Source of the DNA: Paragonimus westermani
Taxonomy: Eukaryota > Platyhelminthes > Trematoda > Plagiorchiida > Troglotrematidae
Reading direction: 5' to 3'
Assembly: GCA_008508345.1 (NCBI GenBank)
Contig: QNGE01000143.1
Coordinates: 70,885-134,884, forward strand
DNA length: 64,000 bases
The notes under the pieces were generated by a model. That model saw only the letters and a program-made list of their open reading frames with translations. It searched no databases and was not told the DNA's origin. Every line of letters begins with the position of its first letter. The stretch's first letter is position 1. The position numbers and the translations under genes are program-made. Shown here one piece after another: positions 36,282-48,590 of this stretch.

Positions 36282-36430
36282 CGTGGTTTGATGGATAAAT
36301 GTCTGTACCTTAATCCGTCGCCTAACGACGGGCCGTGGGTCTGGGTCCCGACGTGGGTGGTGCCGATGAGACCTGGCTAGGTTGCGAAAGCTGTCTAGCA
36401 GTTTGGTGGCACTCAATGGCACCAAATATC
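36282..36430 (+). mobile_element. Third tRNA-headed repeat with hammerhead-like remnant
   Basis: 36282-36352 resembles a tRNA head: GTTTGATGGATAAATGTCTG in the box A area, a perfect CCGTCG/CGACGG hairpin with a 5-nt loop (36315-36331), and GGGTCTGGGTCCCGACG in the box B area. Directly after it, GTGCC (36360-36364), GATGAG, GCGAAA (36384-36389), GTCT and GGCAC (36408-36412) occur in the order stem I, core, core, cleavage triplet, stem I. The first core reads CCGATGA rather than CTGATGA, and the candidate stem II does not abut GAAA, so any ribozyme is decayed or coincidental. Confidence 0.5.
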
Positions 36431-39400
36431 CACGAAACAACTCCCCGTTCGCTATCTCATACTTACTATGCTTTTCTGGCCGTTTTACATCGGTCACAAG
36501 GTCTTGGTATATCACAGCGGTGTATGTCAACAGTGAATTAACAATTATCAACATGCACACCTTACTTAAAGTCGGAGCTTGCCTCGAAAGCACCATCCGT
36601 TGTTGTGGTCCTTTGGTTTTTGAAAGTACAAATGAGAGAAGAGTAAAAAACTTCGATAACTGCTGCTTTCAAGAAGTCTGGCTTTTCGGAATGTTTTAAG
36701 AATTGGGGCGTGTATACATTGTTACGTTTAAACTTCAGCTGATGTTCGTCATGTAAAAATGTTGCTTGACGCGTGTATAAAATGGGAGTTATAAATTCCA
36801 AAAACCTGTCAGCTTTCCCTTCCATTAGTCATTGATTTGTCCATATTGTTGAATGGGTTTTTTCTGTTCCAAACATGACCAGCAAACAAAGGAACAGAGT
36901 GGAAAATTCAAAATTCAAGTATTCTGAACAGTTCTATAGAAAGAACTGTCAGGTATTACCAATTTAATTACGCTACATAGTAAGAAACAATCGGTAACAT
37001 GGAACGTTTCCCGTAGTGTAGCGGATGATTGTCAATTCCATACCGTGACTCAATCAATTCTGATATCTGGTGAGGTCCACGGCAACCTAAGGTAGACATT
37101 CGGGACTTATAAGCAGAGTTTTAATCTTTAAACCAAATTATCGCAAAAGTTACGGAAAACTTCGGGCACGGTAATTCATTGCGATGTAACACAGTCGTGA
37201 ATTCTGTGATAAACCTCAACTAGTGGCCACTGAAGTGACGTTATCCGGCCGGCGAATCTTGGCCTTATTGTTCTCTAACGAGGCTTCGTCTTACTTCCAG
37301 ATCTCTCAGTAAACCCCACCGGCGAAACGCTTCTGCAATCTTGAGAACAGAACTCTGCTGTTTTTAACACACCTATGACAGCACTGTTGTACACAGTATA
37401 ATTGAGCGTCACTAGTTTGAACATCATTGACTGAAGTCTTTGACACCCTGTGGCTCAATTCTGATAGTCAAAGAGACTTCGTTGTGCATTAACACCAACA
37501 GAGTTATAAGTAGAGCATTTTTCGTATCATCGCACTGTCATAATCATAGCGCATCCTAACACTTGGAATAACCGAGAAAACGTTACTAGGTTGAACTAAG
37601 CAGTTGTTGTCGAATGGCTAAAACGGAATTTGCTAAGCCCGGTCTCAATTTCGTAACATATGATTCATTGTGTCCATTGTAACATCAGAGAAACTTTCAG
37701 CAGCAGGTTACAACGGGTACAAGTTCTATAAAATAAGAGGGCCAATGTAGATGGTGATAATTTAATAACGGCCGTATTATGAATAAACAGGTTGCAAACC
37801 TAGAAAATCATGCTCATCCACGTAATGACAAGGTTCAACCTGCATTTGGTAAAATGAGTTGCAACTTGACAGAAAGGACGTCACTTTTCTCCAATAACAT
37901 TTCCGCAGCGAGCACGTTTGGGAAGTTTTCGTTGCTTGTCAACTACGGGATTACTATCAATAGTTTCACATTTACGAAATTACAAGCGTCAAGCTTGTAC
38001 ACGTCCGTAATTCGACGAATAGCGTTATTCTGCGCAAAAGAAATGCTTGACACTGGCTTTCTTTGTATAAACATTTTTGTTGCTCTATTTTTGAGCTGTA
38101 AGCCCCTGAACTGCACAGAAGCTTACAAAAATCAGTTGATATGGCTGAATAAACCAGTATATCTGTGTTTCCCTATTACGGTTTCTCGGAAATTGAACAA
38201 TCTTTCACCCAGTTAAACCACTACTGATTCACTTCGAAGGAAAACGATTGAGACTCAGTTAACGAACTGTCTTATATAAGTGTCAAATCCTCAGCTTCAC
38301 TCGCTTTTGGAACCAGTTAGGAGAAATCAATTTCTTGTCAAATAGTAACATTCCGTTTTCCTTATCACGGTCTTTGCTTTATTGCTTGTGGGGCACAGCT
38401 GTCAGCCAGTAAACATAATGAGTATGGCCCTTCAAGCAAGATTTTGACACCCTACAAAATTAAGCGTTCGGAAAACATATGATGTTTGGTTAATCCACTG
38501 GAGGCAAGAACGCTGGATTGTTTGCTTCTGTTTTAATCAGCCTGATATTGTTAATTGTTAAGATTCATGGCGTACTCGAATGGTTGTTCATTCAACTTCC
38601 TAACTAGGATCGACCTTTCGCATTCAGTACACTCAACTAATGAATGGTACACTTTTTCACCTGACTGTTAGTGAATCTGTGGGAGTTGTGGCACATCCAA
38701 GTGTGTTTCTGCTGCCAGATCACGTGCGTGCACCCACACGCAACCATCTCCTTTCTCACATGACAATTTTGACAGATCGAATGAATGACTCATCCGCGGA
38801 GGCACTTGTTCACCTACGATTTTTGCTTAACCGTAATGGGCTGCAGACGTGTGACTAATGATGTGAAGTACCCAACACCAATGCCAGCTGACATTGTTCA
38901 CCTAGTCTAAGTGGCTGCAGTTTGGTTAGAGTGGACCCTTTGACCAAACGGGATACCAAATTATACGTAACATTTTTGTGACCGAGAACTTGACAGAGAC
39001 TCACGGATTTAAGATTAGAAAGTTTGTTTCAAACCAACGATGCGAAAGCTCGTTAAGTAACCTAACAACACAAACCAAATTGTAGCCTACCTCGTTATTC
39101 TGATTGATGTTGGTTTTTGGGTTTCTGTGACGTTTTATGAAATAGTCCGTTAATCAACTGTTCCCCCAAGTTAATTCTGATGGCACAGTTAATATGCAAT
39201 ACAGCCAACTGTACAGATTAGGCGTCCTTTGGTGAGGGATGTTGATTTTGTTAGAGTCCGTTACGTTATTTTGAGATTGTTGAACCCTGACTGATGATGA
39301 AAGGTGGCCCTACGCTTCTCTCTCTCCTCTAAATAAAACTCTTTATTCATCTTTGTTTTTACATCAACTGCTCTTACCGTTTGATTTACCTTTACTTTGT

Positions 39401-40279
39401 CCGAGCCCTGTAAACTTCTAAACACCAAAATAAGACATTTTTTTCTCCCATATTTTTTCTGGAGTAACTTTTGATTTCCATCGTTTCTCGATGCATAAAC
39501 AATTGTTTTACTCCGACCCAACCAGTGATTATCTGTTTGAGTGGGCTCAACCTCGTTTTATCGCTTACCATTGTTGAGCGGTGCCTAGTTGTCGATTTGC
39601 TATACAGGCACGTTCATTGTTTGGTTTCTGAGGATTTTCACGTCCCATATGAGAGATTTAATTTCCTTTTACATTGACTCAACGAGTACTGTGTCAAGTC
39701 CAGTTATTACGATCGCCTTCTCGTTACTCGTTTCGAGGATATATTATCTCTGTCGTTGAATATTGAGGTAGGCATTTAGCGGATCAACCGATTACGCACA
39801 ACTCGGTGTGAACTTGACTCGTTAGCGAACCATTCAATAAGGAATGCTACCACATCCTCATGTAAATTCGGCGTAACTGCATGCACAATTATTCATGTGG
39901 TGATATGACCACGTTTCCTCTCATAAATTGAGTTTTATTCATCAGCCTCTCCTGTGCACAGATTATCTAGCTATAATAGAACATCATTGTGTTTCGCGTG
40001 TTATTGTGATGTTGGATTGGTCATGGTAAAGGGGTGTCTCAATCTGTTTGGTGAGCTTTACTTATTAAAAGTGGTCAGACAGAACTATGTTGCTGATGAA
40101 TAGTGAAGCAGTTGTTTAATTACAAGTTGCACATCCCCCATATTAGATCGTAACTTTTGTATTCACATGAGTTCCAGTTCGTTTCTTTCAATGAGGAGCA
40201 CTTGGTCCGCTTTTTTATCGTTTAGCATATCAGCAGTTTTATTCCTGGACACTGTTGGGGATTGCACTCTGACCAGACT
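36431..40279. other. Long non-coding stretch
   Basis: No secure feature. The plus frame 37779-38216 is open for 145 codons with a polar first part and a hydrophobic second part. It lacks splice signals and a known family, and its length is within chance expectation for the window. Confidence 0.4.
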
Positions 40280-40441
40280 TAAACGAGGCAACCATGTTGA
40301 CCATTGAGTCATTGGTTTCAATTTGGGCAGGACTAAATGATCATATCTGAAAGCCGAAAACTTTCTGCTTAGGAGGAGTGCTGTGATTGTCCGATCGCCT
40401 CTACAGAAGACGTAATAACTGTTGTTTTAGCTCCAGCGGAT
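40280..40441 (-). mobile_element. Decayed hammerhead element, minus inner arm and centre
   Basis: AAACGAGGCAACCATGTTGA, then CCATTGAGTCATTGG, GGCAGGACTAAATGATCATA, TCTGAA, GTCCGATCGCCTCTACAGAA and ACTGTTGTTTTAGCTCCA follow the reversed promoter head, inner segment and centre of the family in order. No ribozyme remains. Confidence 0.7.
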
Positions 40442-42926
40442 TAATTCGCGATCAGGATTTGTGAAAGAACTGAGCGCCGAAAGAGACATTTTGTCCCGTT
40501 ACGCGGTACGTAATGCAAACGTGCATTAACGTGATGGAGACTATCACGAAAGTCAAAAGAACCTTATCCGTGATATAAAGATTTGCTTGACCTTATAACA
40601 CGTTACTTTTACAATACAACCTAAATTCATCCCCAGCTCGTCTACCTGTCACTCTGAAGGATGTGGGTTTTTACATTTTTGATCACCTGTGATTATTCAG
40701 TTCAGGTTGAAAAGAATGTTGAGTATAACTGACATTTGTGTAACAACGTATTTTGGCGTAAAAATTCTTCCATAAGTATCACTACACGTTCACAAGTTAT
40801 TGATGATTCAAACAGAAAATCTATTTAAGTTTCTTTCGTCATGGCAAACCTGATGTCTTCAAACTAATTAACTGAGGTTCGGAAATTTGAGTCCATATAA
40901 TAAGTTGAACACTCAATGAGCACGATCTACAGTACACTCCTATTCGCGATCTCGTGAAGTGAATGGAAGGATTTGGGTTCGTTATGGAATTAACTTGCGC
41001 GCCACCAAGTCACTTGATGGAACCAAATAATACATCTACACGACGTACTTATGTTTTGCTTACAAGGGCTAGAACAGATAAGTGCAGCAAGGGTTACATA
41101 AAGTCCTAAAATCAATAGTTTATAGATAGGTGTATGTGGACTTTTGTCGCATATTGTATGCTGGCAGTCGGAATAGGCTAAGCAGCTAACACGTTGATGT
41201 AAAAAGAAACGAGTTGCTTTTGTCATTCATGAACTACAGAAGAAAATTTGAACAAATCACTTGCGAATTCCACCGAAAAAGGTTTCCGTTGCAGGCGAGC
41301 AGTGACAAATTAAGACGGGCTTCAACACACAGCACTCAATTCAACGTATGTGTTTTGCTGAAGAATATCTCAACAAAACCCCAATGCTGTACATGTATTC
41401 ATCCCGTGGACAAATGAATCACGGTGTGTGTCGTAAAGTTATTCGCCAAAAACTGTAAAGCGAAGTATGAAATCAAACGCTGGTTGGATGTCCCAAGTTG
41501 GGCATATCCAGGAACAAAGGAACTGTAAGCTATCAGTCATTCTGTTTACCTTATTCTCTGGCTGTTCACGATTTGACTGACCAATACTTTTTCAGTTTGG
41601 TGCGATCCTTAAATGATTCCAAGGTTTGACTTCGATTCCGATTCTGTACGTCGTTCTTTCATGGGAGTGTTTCTCCGCATCAGAGGGGTTTTGTTGATTG
41701 GTGTGTTTCAATTATTTCCGTAAAATTGAAACCCCTGGCTTTTATTTGAGAGCACTAAACGAATAAATCTTCATGATATCATTCCTACCACCCCTAATTT
41801 GCAGCTTCATACATAGTGATATGGAAGCATTTTTATAGAATCCAACATTGCCAACGCCAAACGTAACGACCAGAATGTTGCAAGATTAGGGGAAACGGTT
41901 TAATTTTTCATATCAAGAGTTGAATTCTCAAGCACCCATAAAGAGTGCAAAACTTTCTAAATTTTTCTTCCGCTGAAAAAAGCTTTTTGGCGGAATTCTT
42001 CACCACATGAAATTATCTTTAGGGATGCATTCGTTGAAGCCTGTAGTGACTTCACTCGATGTGAGTCTGCCAGAAACGATTCGGAGTGCAGTTTTGTAAA
42101 CCTTGTATTCAGTCCAAGCGTGGTAGAATATTCAAAAGAAACTCGATTCACTGGATGCCAACCGACTAACTGGAAATCGACTAAAGCTGCGCAGAACACT
42201 AATGTGTTCAGATTCACAAACTAGAATTTCTCGGCCTCGCGACATGCTCAAAGCAGACTTTTGTGGACAAGGTGATACAGGGGACTTTAAACAATCTGAT
42301 TGAGATGTCCGCTTGAAATTTCGTTCGGCTGTTTCAATCTATTTACAGCTGTTTGGTTTCTTTAGTCTTCACACTTGTTGAGTCCGTCTCAATTCGATCA
42401 CCCCAATCACACCGAGTTCCGGGTACAACCATGACTAATGGTATGCATACCTATCCCAAGGTAGCAAAGTGAACCAGGTGGGAACATGTAAAACTGAAAC
42501 AACAGTGAGAAAAATGACAGCATTCTCGAGGGAACCGTTTAAACAAGCAAAGAAAATGAAAAACCAGTCACAAACACTATGTGCACAGAAAGGACAAGAA
42601 TATGCGGATTCATGCGCTGACACCTTCCGTAATTCTAGGTGCTCCGTATTGTTCGTAAAGAGCCCTGACAGTCATGGGAAGGTTACAGTGCAAGAAAACA
42701 AAAGAACTTGTGATATGGTACAGACAGATCTGTTTATGCATTGGTGATGGATGGTCGTTACAACAACAGCAATATAACACTTGTTTCTTATTACCGAATG
42801 ATGCAGTGATATAGATTTTTACTGCAAAGAAATCATAAAGATTTGAACCTATCATGTCCTTGTGTAAAGTTTATCGTACGAAGAGAAACTCAAATCAAAT
42901 CCTCTTTTCAATCTATGTTTACAAAG
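40442..42926. other. Non-coding stretch, possibly intronic at right end
   Basis: No secure gene. A plus frame at 42469-42747 encodes a polar, basic product (92 codons), but splice sites are unclear. It precedes the exon candidates at 42927 and 43100 and could belong to the same gene. Confidence 0.35.
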
Positions 42927-43046
42927 TACCTTGCCGTGAAATGGAATACGTGCCATTCGGATTAGTTCAGTTAACGAACAGTACCACAAGAAAGATTTTA
43001 GTCCTTCAGTATGTTACGAAAGAAAGTCAGTCATGTTGGTTACTTG
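42927..43046 (+). CDS. Candidate exon, first of a phase-matched pair
   Basis: It opens after CTTTTCAATCTATGTTTACAAAG, ends at a good donor CTTG|GTAGGT, and is 120 nt long. Reading 2 nt, 39 codons, 1 nt, the product includes MEYVPFGLVQLTNSTTRKIL and then VLQYVTKESQSCWLL, with the alternating hydrophobic pattern of beta strands. The frame is also open upstream to an ATG at 42854, so the exon could instead be a first exon. The phase (one base left over) fits the next candidate at 43100. No protein family was recognised. The AAAG acceptor is not the preferred YAG, which lowers confidence. Confidence 0.3.
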
Positions 43047-43099
43047 GTAGGTGAAATGATGGTTTATTTGAAGTTAATGAGAAAGTTGTAATGTGACAG

Positions 43100-43183
43100 T
43101 TGATGAAGGTGCTCATTCATTAAGTCAAACATCTAGGATGGCAAGCGTTAGAAACCATTTTGCAAGGACTGAGATTGTCCAAC
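43100..43183 (+). CDS. Candidate exon, second of a phase-matched pair
   Basis: 84 nt between ATGTGACAG and a strong donor CAAC|GTAAGT. Reading 2 nt, 27 codons, 1 nt gives DEGAHSLSQTSRMASVRNHF followed by ARTEIVQ, polar and plausible as coding. If joined to 42927-43046 the intervening intron is 53 nt (GTAGGT ... TGACAG), short as in trematode mini-introns. The acceptor lacks a clear pyrimidine tract. No family was recognised. Confidence 0.3.
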
Positions 43184-46100
43184 GTAAGTTTGCATCGTTT
43201 CCAACCAGATTTATGGGAGACTATTATATTTGGTGTATTGCCTCCATTTACCACAAATTAGTATCGGGCGCATTCATAGGGTTGACCACTGTACACTTTG
43301 GACGTCACCTTTGAGACTGCGTCAGCCACTGTTTTCGAGGAACTAGTGATAGACCGAGATAGATTTTGAATTCAACGGACCCCAGACTGCGCCAATGGAA
43401 CCATTACTGACCCGAGTTATTAAAGAAGCTACCCTTACCAAGACGCGTTAATTCGCGTCAAAACATTTTGCAGGTTTGAAAGATTACTCGCAAAACGAAC
43501 GAAATATACTGAGGGTTCAAAGGCCATTGGGCTCATCAAAAATTGTCTGCACACAGTAATCGGTGCTCCTGAGTGACGTAAAGAGACTACCATGTCTACT
43601 TTAGAAAAACGTTCGCATCCATACGAAACTTTGGGCGGAATTCTCTGGACAGAATTTCGTAATGCGCTTCGGCTGATGGACTGGATTTGTCTTTACAAAA
43701 CTTCCGGGAAGAAAAGGCTACCAAAAGATGAAAGGTGCGAGGAAACATTACGGGTGTTCAAATTATAACTTCGTGCGATCTAAGTGTTGTAAAAACATTT
43801 GACTAGGCGTGTACAATTATTGCTGCTCAGATAAATTACTTCCTTACTTTCAGTGGATACAACGTATCTCCTGGTCAATAACTAGATACCTATACAGGTC
43901 ATGTTATGTGTTAGTTACTGTAATATTCTGGAAAATGAATCCTCAAACAGTTATTTGGATTGATCATGAGTTTCATGAAATTTAAACGCCTACAAAATGC
44001 ATGCTCCAGTCTCCATATGATTATGTGTTCACTCAGGCATTATACTCTTAAATTACCTGTATACGCGTTTTGGTGTATACGATATATTTTGAAACTATAA
44101 CGGCATTCTCTAATTTTGATTAATCCCAGTAAATATTTCCAATGTGAACGATTAATTACTGCCGACAGAGAACAACTGCTTTCAACTTGGTGAAGGTATG
44201 CTCACCTGTTAAGAACAATATGCTCAGGCCAGTTGTTCTCTCTCTACAAACGTCTTGCTGTTTTGCTCAAACTTAACGTAACTTAGGTTTTATTGCCTCT
44301 TTTCAATTTGTTGATGCGCATGTCCAACAGTGCGTGTAGTTCATCGAAGAACTTTTTAACACAGTTTGTTTTAAAAATAAATTCACAGTTGCAGAACATT
44401 AGTTAAAGAGCAGAGCAAAATCAAGTGATATATAATAAATTCACTCGCATTTTGATCCACTGAATCCAATTACATTTCTCTATCCACTAATTCGTAAAAC
44501 AATAATTAAAAAATCATATTATTTGATGGATAGAGTGGCTTAAAAAAGGCTTATGTGTGAAAAGTGGTTGGTAAGTTTGAATTTCGTCTTCGCATATTAA
44601 TGCTTCTAATAGTTGAACGAAACTTTATATGAATAAAGTTATCAAGTGAAATTTTTGGAATTATCGCAAAAACAAGATAGATACAAGTTGTAATGAAATA
44701 AATTATGAGAGTAAAAGTTTCGAGAATTTGTGATTCGAGGCATACTGCTAGATTGAGGATTAAACAAAATCAGGAAGTCAGCGAATATGTAGCTGTCGGA
44801 TAGAATATTGAACTTCAAACAATTGATATGGTTTACATTGGTTCCAGGCTGATATACTCAACGGATCTATTGCGGATTCCATCAAACATGTAACTTATTG
44901 ATATGTCGATTATTTTAACAATACACTAAACACTTAAAAAGAATATTTGTAAACATTCCGCGTTATCATAAGAAGAGGGAGTAGTCACCAACATCGTTAG
45001 TGTTTTTTTGTTTGGATAAACTTAAACCTGGAAACCCTTTAACCCGTCTTTAACATTGATGTAACCCTGTAACTCTTGCAAAGTCATTTCCAGAGAAACG
45101 TTCCACCACAGGGTAATTCATGTTTAAAAATTTGTTGCACCAGAAAGTGCGAAGTTGAGTTTGCTGGTTCTAGTAATATGGTCAATCTTTTCACACCTAG
45201 TTCTGAACTCCTGGTACTGATTAATCGTATTATCTGTGCACCGATAAATCCATACATGCGGTCGCAAAAATCACGCTACAACACCACTGAGTCCGCAGTG
45301 GATTTGAAAAATATACCCAAACGAACTGTACTGTCATTTGATATTGAACGTTTCCGAAAGGTTTCACTTCAGAACCTTTCAAAAACCAGCGAACTACGGC
45401 CGATTTCTCAGTTTGGGTTCAGAACTCCTAGTATGCTTCAAAATTATGGTTGACTTATTCCAGATCAGAACTGCGTTATTGCGTTGCATCAGTAATGCTA
45501 TTTGTAAACAACGAAATATAAAGTTAATTGCAGTAATTTATGATAACTGGTGACTTGAAAAACAGAAAATCACTTCTGCATTGTGGATGGAAAAACCGAG
45601 ATAAGTAATCTTGAGTCCCATATTTCCAAAAGTCTACGGAGCTTACGTAGACCTGAAAAGACTGGGGCGTTTCAATAGATTACGAAACGTGCACACTTTC
45701 CAGTAGACAATTCAGCTTTAAATGAGACTGTAAATTTGTCTCGACAAAGATTATTGATGGAAAATAGTTTACTCGAAGAATTACATTGAAACTGCCCATA
45801 GGTTGACTATGGCGTACGATTCGGATGGACTCATCTCACCATCCGCGACAAAAAGAAATTTTGGACTATCGCTTCGACCAATAAGTCAACTCTGGTTGTG
45901 ATTCTGATACACGGGTGCGTACCACTGCCTGTAGGCTGTCTGTTGAACAATTTCTGCAATGTCGCTCCATGTTCTGAACAAGCTTGCTTGATTGCAAACA
46001 CATCATGTCTTTTTGTACGTTTTATAGGTAAGTATCGGCCAAAGCAATAAGCTGTTTTCATGTAAACCTTATGGTATAATACGTAGGGAACCTATTCTAG

Positions 46101-47788
46101 AAACACACCTTTACTTCTCAGTTAACTGACTTGTGAAGGTACTACTAACGTACTAAGTATGGTTCTAAAAGTCATCATATATTATGCCAAACTTTATTCT
46201 CAACTTTTGCTATGCTTCAAAGGCGAGTGTGAGATATATATCTGAAAGTAAATACTTATAGTGAGTGAAACAAATTTATATGCAGTGAAAATATGTCATC
46301 CCAAGATGCGTTCTAACAGGGTAGACGACATCCATTCAAGACTGTGGGCATGTAAGTTTACTCAATAAAGTATGGATCACCTTAGTATTGCTTATTAAAC
46401 AGATAAATGGCATTCGATGGGTAATTGTGATTTTATGAATAAACGGAAAATATTTTGAACCCAAGATTTAACGAATGGTTTTTCGCAAATCACCCAACGA
46501 TTTTGTTTGATAAATTCACATAAAAATGTGTTCATAGCTGTTGATTATTTGCAGAGATAGTGGTAAACAGGTCCAGTTGAACTATAGAAATTTCCTACTA
46601 AACCTCTTTGTCCGAAGCATATCCTGCCAACCTACGTCACACAATTATGTAAGCCTGTTAAGATGACTTTTCATCAAACTTTCATGTTATCATATTTATA
46701 TGCACTTTGTCGAGCTCTGGCGGGAATCCTATTTGTGACTTTTCTGTCTCTTGTTCTGTTGTGTGAATAGCTAACCTTTAGATCACTTTACATTTTTATG
46801 AAATTCCCCGTTGGAATTTGCAGTCAGTGTACGTAATTTCTTGAGTGATGTACAGACTCGCAAGCGCACTGTCTTCTGACTGACTGTAGCGTGCACCTGA
46901 AGCTGTAAGCTTTAATTAGCTGCAGCCTGTCAAATTACTGAACCGACATATTGACATATTTGGTTTCTACTATTAATAACTATCTCCGTTGAATGTTGAT
47001 CTTAAAAGTTTAAAGAATGTGGATTGATAATGCTTAGAAAACAGGCAATCACAATAGCCATTTCTGATGGATTCCTGGCGACTAAACTGAGTGTGATTGA
47101 CAGTCTAGTGATAAAGTTTCCTTTCATAAATGTATTGCTTGATTCACAATTACAGTGTTTCCATTTCTCACCGACATTTTTTCAATATCTCTCAACCTAG
47201 TTCTACGGTCAGTCAGCTTAATTGCTTATTACAACTTTTCCTGTACAAATAAATGCAGAGATATGAAACCACCCTCGTCAGTATACGCTCTATATGTCAG
47301 GAAAAACCATTTATGTGGTCAGCTTTAGTACGCGTAATATCGCTTGTTACCGTAGCCAACCCTTCCTCGTTTGCTTTCGACATGGAACGAATCTAGGAAC
47401 AGACAGTTCTGCTGAATCGAATCAGTTGCTACAAATTTATGCGTACCTGGTCACAACTACTTCTTATGGCCCTCAGCGCTCGAATTAAATATTCAGACAT
47501 TGAGTGGGGGAGACCGTGAATGCACGAACATAGCTAACAGAACATGTTTTTGGATAGAAGTTTGCATTATTAACTAACGTTTGAGAAATTCTTTGATTGG
47601 ACATTACGGCCTGCTCGACATATAAGGTCAACGGACTAAGAAATCCAATTTTATGAGTAGGCAGATTTTAATGGCGTGTAGTACGGGCAGAGCGATGGGA
47701 AAGTTCGGATTGTCGAACTGATTTGGGGTAAAATGATGAGCTCGTTAAGATACTAAACTCGTGAAACCTCAGGCCCTCCTCTTCTCAG
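43184..47788. other. Long AT-rich non-coding stretch
   Basis: No secure feature. 44000-45000 is notably AT-rich. The plus frame 45076-45453 (125 codons) has no domain or splice signature. Confidence 0.4.
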
Positions 47789-47818
47789 GTTATCACAGCA
47801 GAATCAAGACTGACTGCG
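47789..47818 (+). CDS. Candidate 30-nt micro-exon
   Basis: A strong acceptor (CAGGCCCTCCTCTTCTCAG) is followed after only 30 nt by a strong donor (CTGCG|GTAAGT). In phase 0 the insert reads VITAESRLTA; it is also open in one other phase (YHSRIKTDC). The length is a multiple of three, as in the symmetrical micro-exons of schistosome micro-exon genes, but no companion micro-exons were found and this could be chance pairing of splice-like sequences. Confidence 0.25.
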
Positions 47819-48481
47819 GTAAGTTAACGTTTCGTTTACTTCTACCGGCCACAAATTCAGTATATACAGAATACATACACCACAAACAAAAGAGCAAAGC
47901 GGGATTAGATTCACACACAGACAAAGATCCATATTGGGATGATTAGAACAACCTTGGACTGGTCTGCCTAGACTGGGTGGAGTAGCTGCTCAGAACACCA
48001 CGCCATCGATCGGCAAATACATTATGACCTCAAGCCATCAGGTCGACCAAGACAGTCTATTTGTTGTGTCGTTATGCAATTCGAGACCAAACTTATTGGA
48101 TTTTGGAGATGTGATTCTTATCAAAAATGATCAGCAGGTATTGTGTGTACAAAAGTGATCAAACTGCCCTGCGTGGTTGCCATGGTTTTGATTTCACATT
48201 ACATAGTTTGATTGCATGTTTTTTGGTCGGCGTTCAATGCAGTTTGTTTGCTGTATACGAACTGCATGGTCTGCTTTTTACCAGTAAGAGTGAAGGAACT
48301 GCCAAAACTTCCCACCACATGCTGTTGAGTTGCAATGGATTTGAGTTTCCATCGAAATCGAACCGCACTATTATCCGATCGCAGCTTTCACACTCCCGTA
48401 TGCTGAATTGATCGTGCTCAGTAAAAGGTCTAGATAACAGTGATGAACACCTCTGCCTCGTAAAAATTTGCTAGAATTTTT
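47819..48481. other. Non-coding stretch
   Basis: Nothing recognised. A 94-codon plus frame at 48127-48411 has no supporting signal. Confidence 0.4.
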
Positions 48482-48590
48482 AATTCCGGCCGTGGCAAAG
48501 TTGTACACAACGGATGAGCTTCAACTAAAATAAAATTTGAGTCTAGTGCTTCTTTTCGGAAGCGGCCAACAAGAAAATTCATGAGAATAT
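48482..48590 (+). mobile_element. Decayed hammerhead element, plus-arm fragment
   Basis: AATTCCGGCCGTGGCAAAG (end of the promoter head), GGATGAGCTTCAACTAAAAT (decayed core and stem II), TTTGAGTCTAGTGCTTCTTT and TCGGAAGCGGCC match the family in order. GAAA and stem II are destroyed. Confidence 0.7.

Noticed and set aside
36365..36412. Calling the 36.3 kb segment an active hammerhead
   Set aside because: U4 of the core is C, and the best stem II leaves unpaired bases before GAAA. Kept only as a possible remnant.
37779..38216. 145-codon plus-strand open frame as a gene
   Set aside because: No domain, no splice context, second half looks like random hydrophobic translation. Length within chance.
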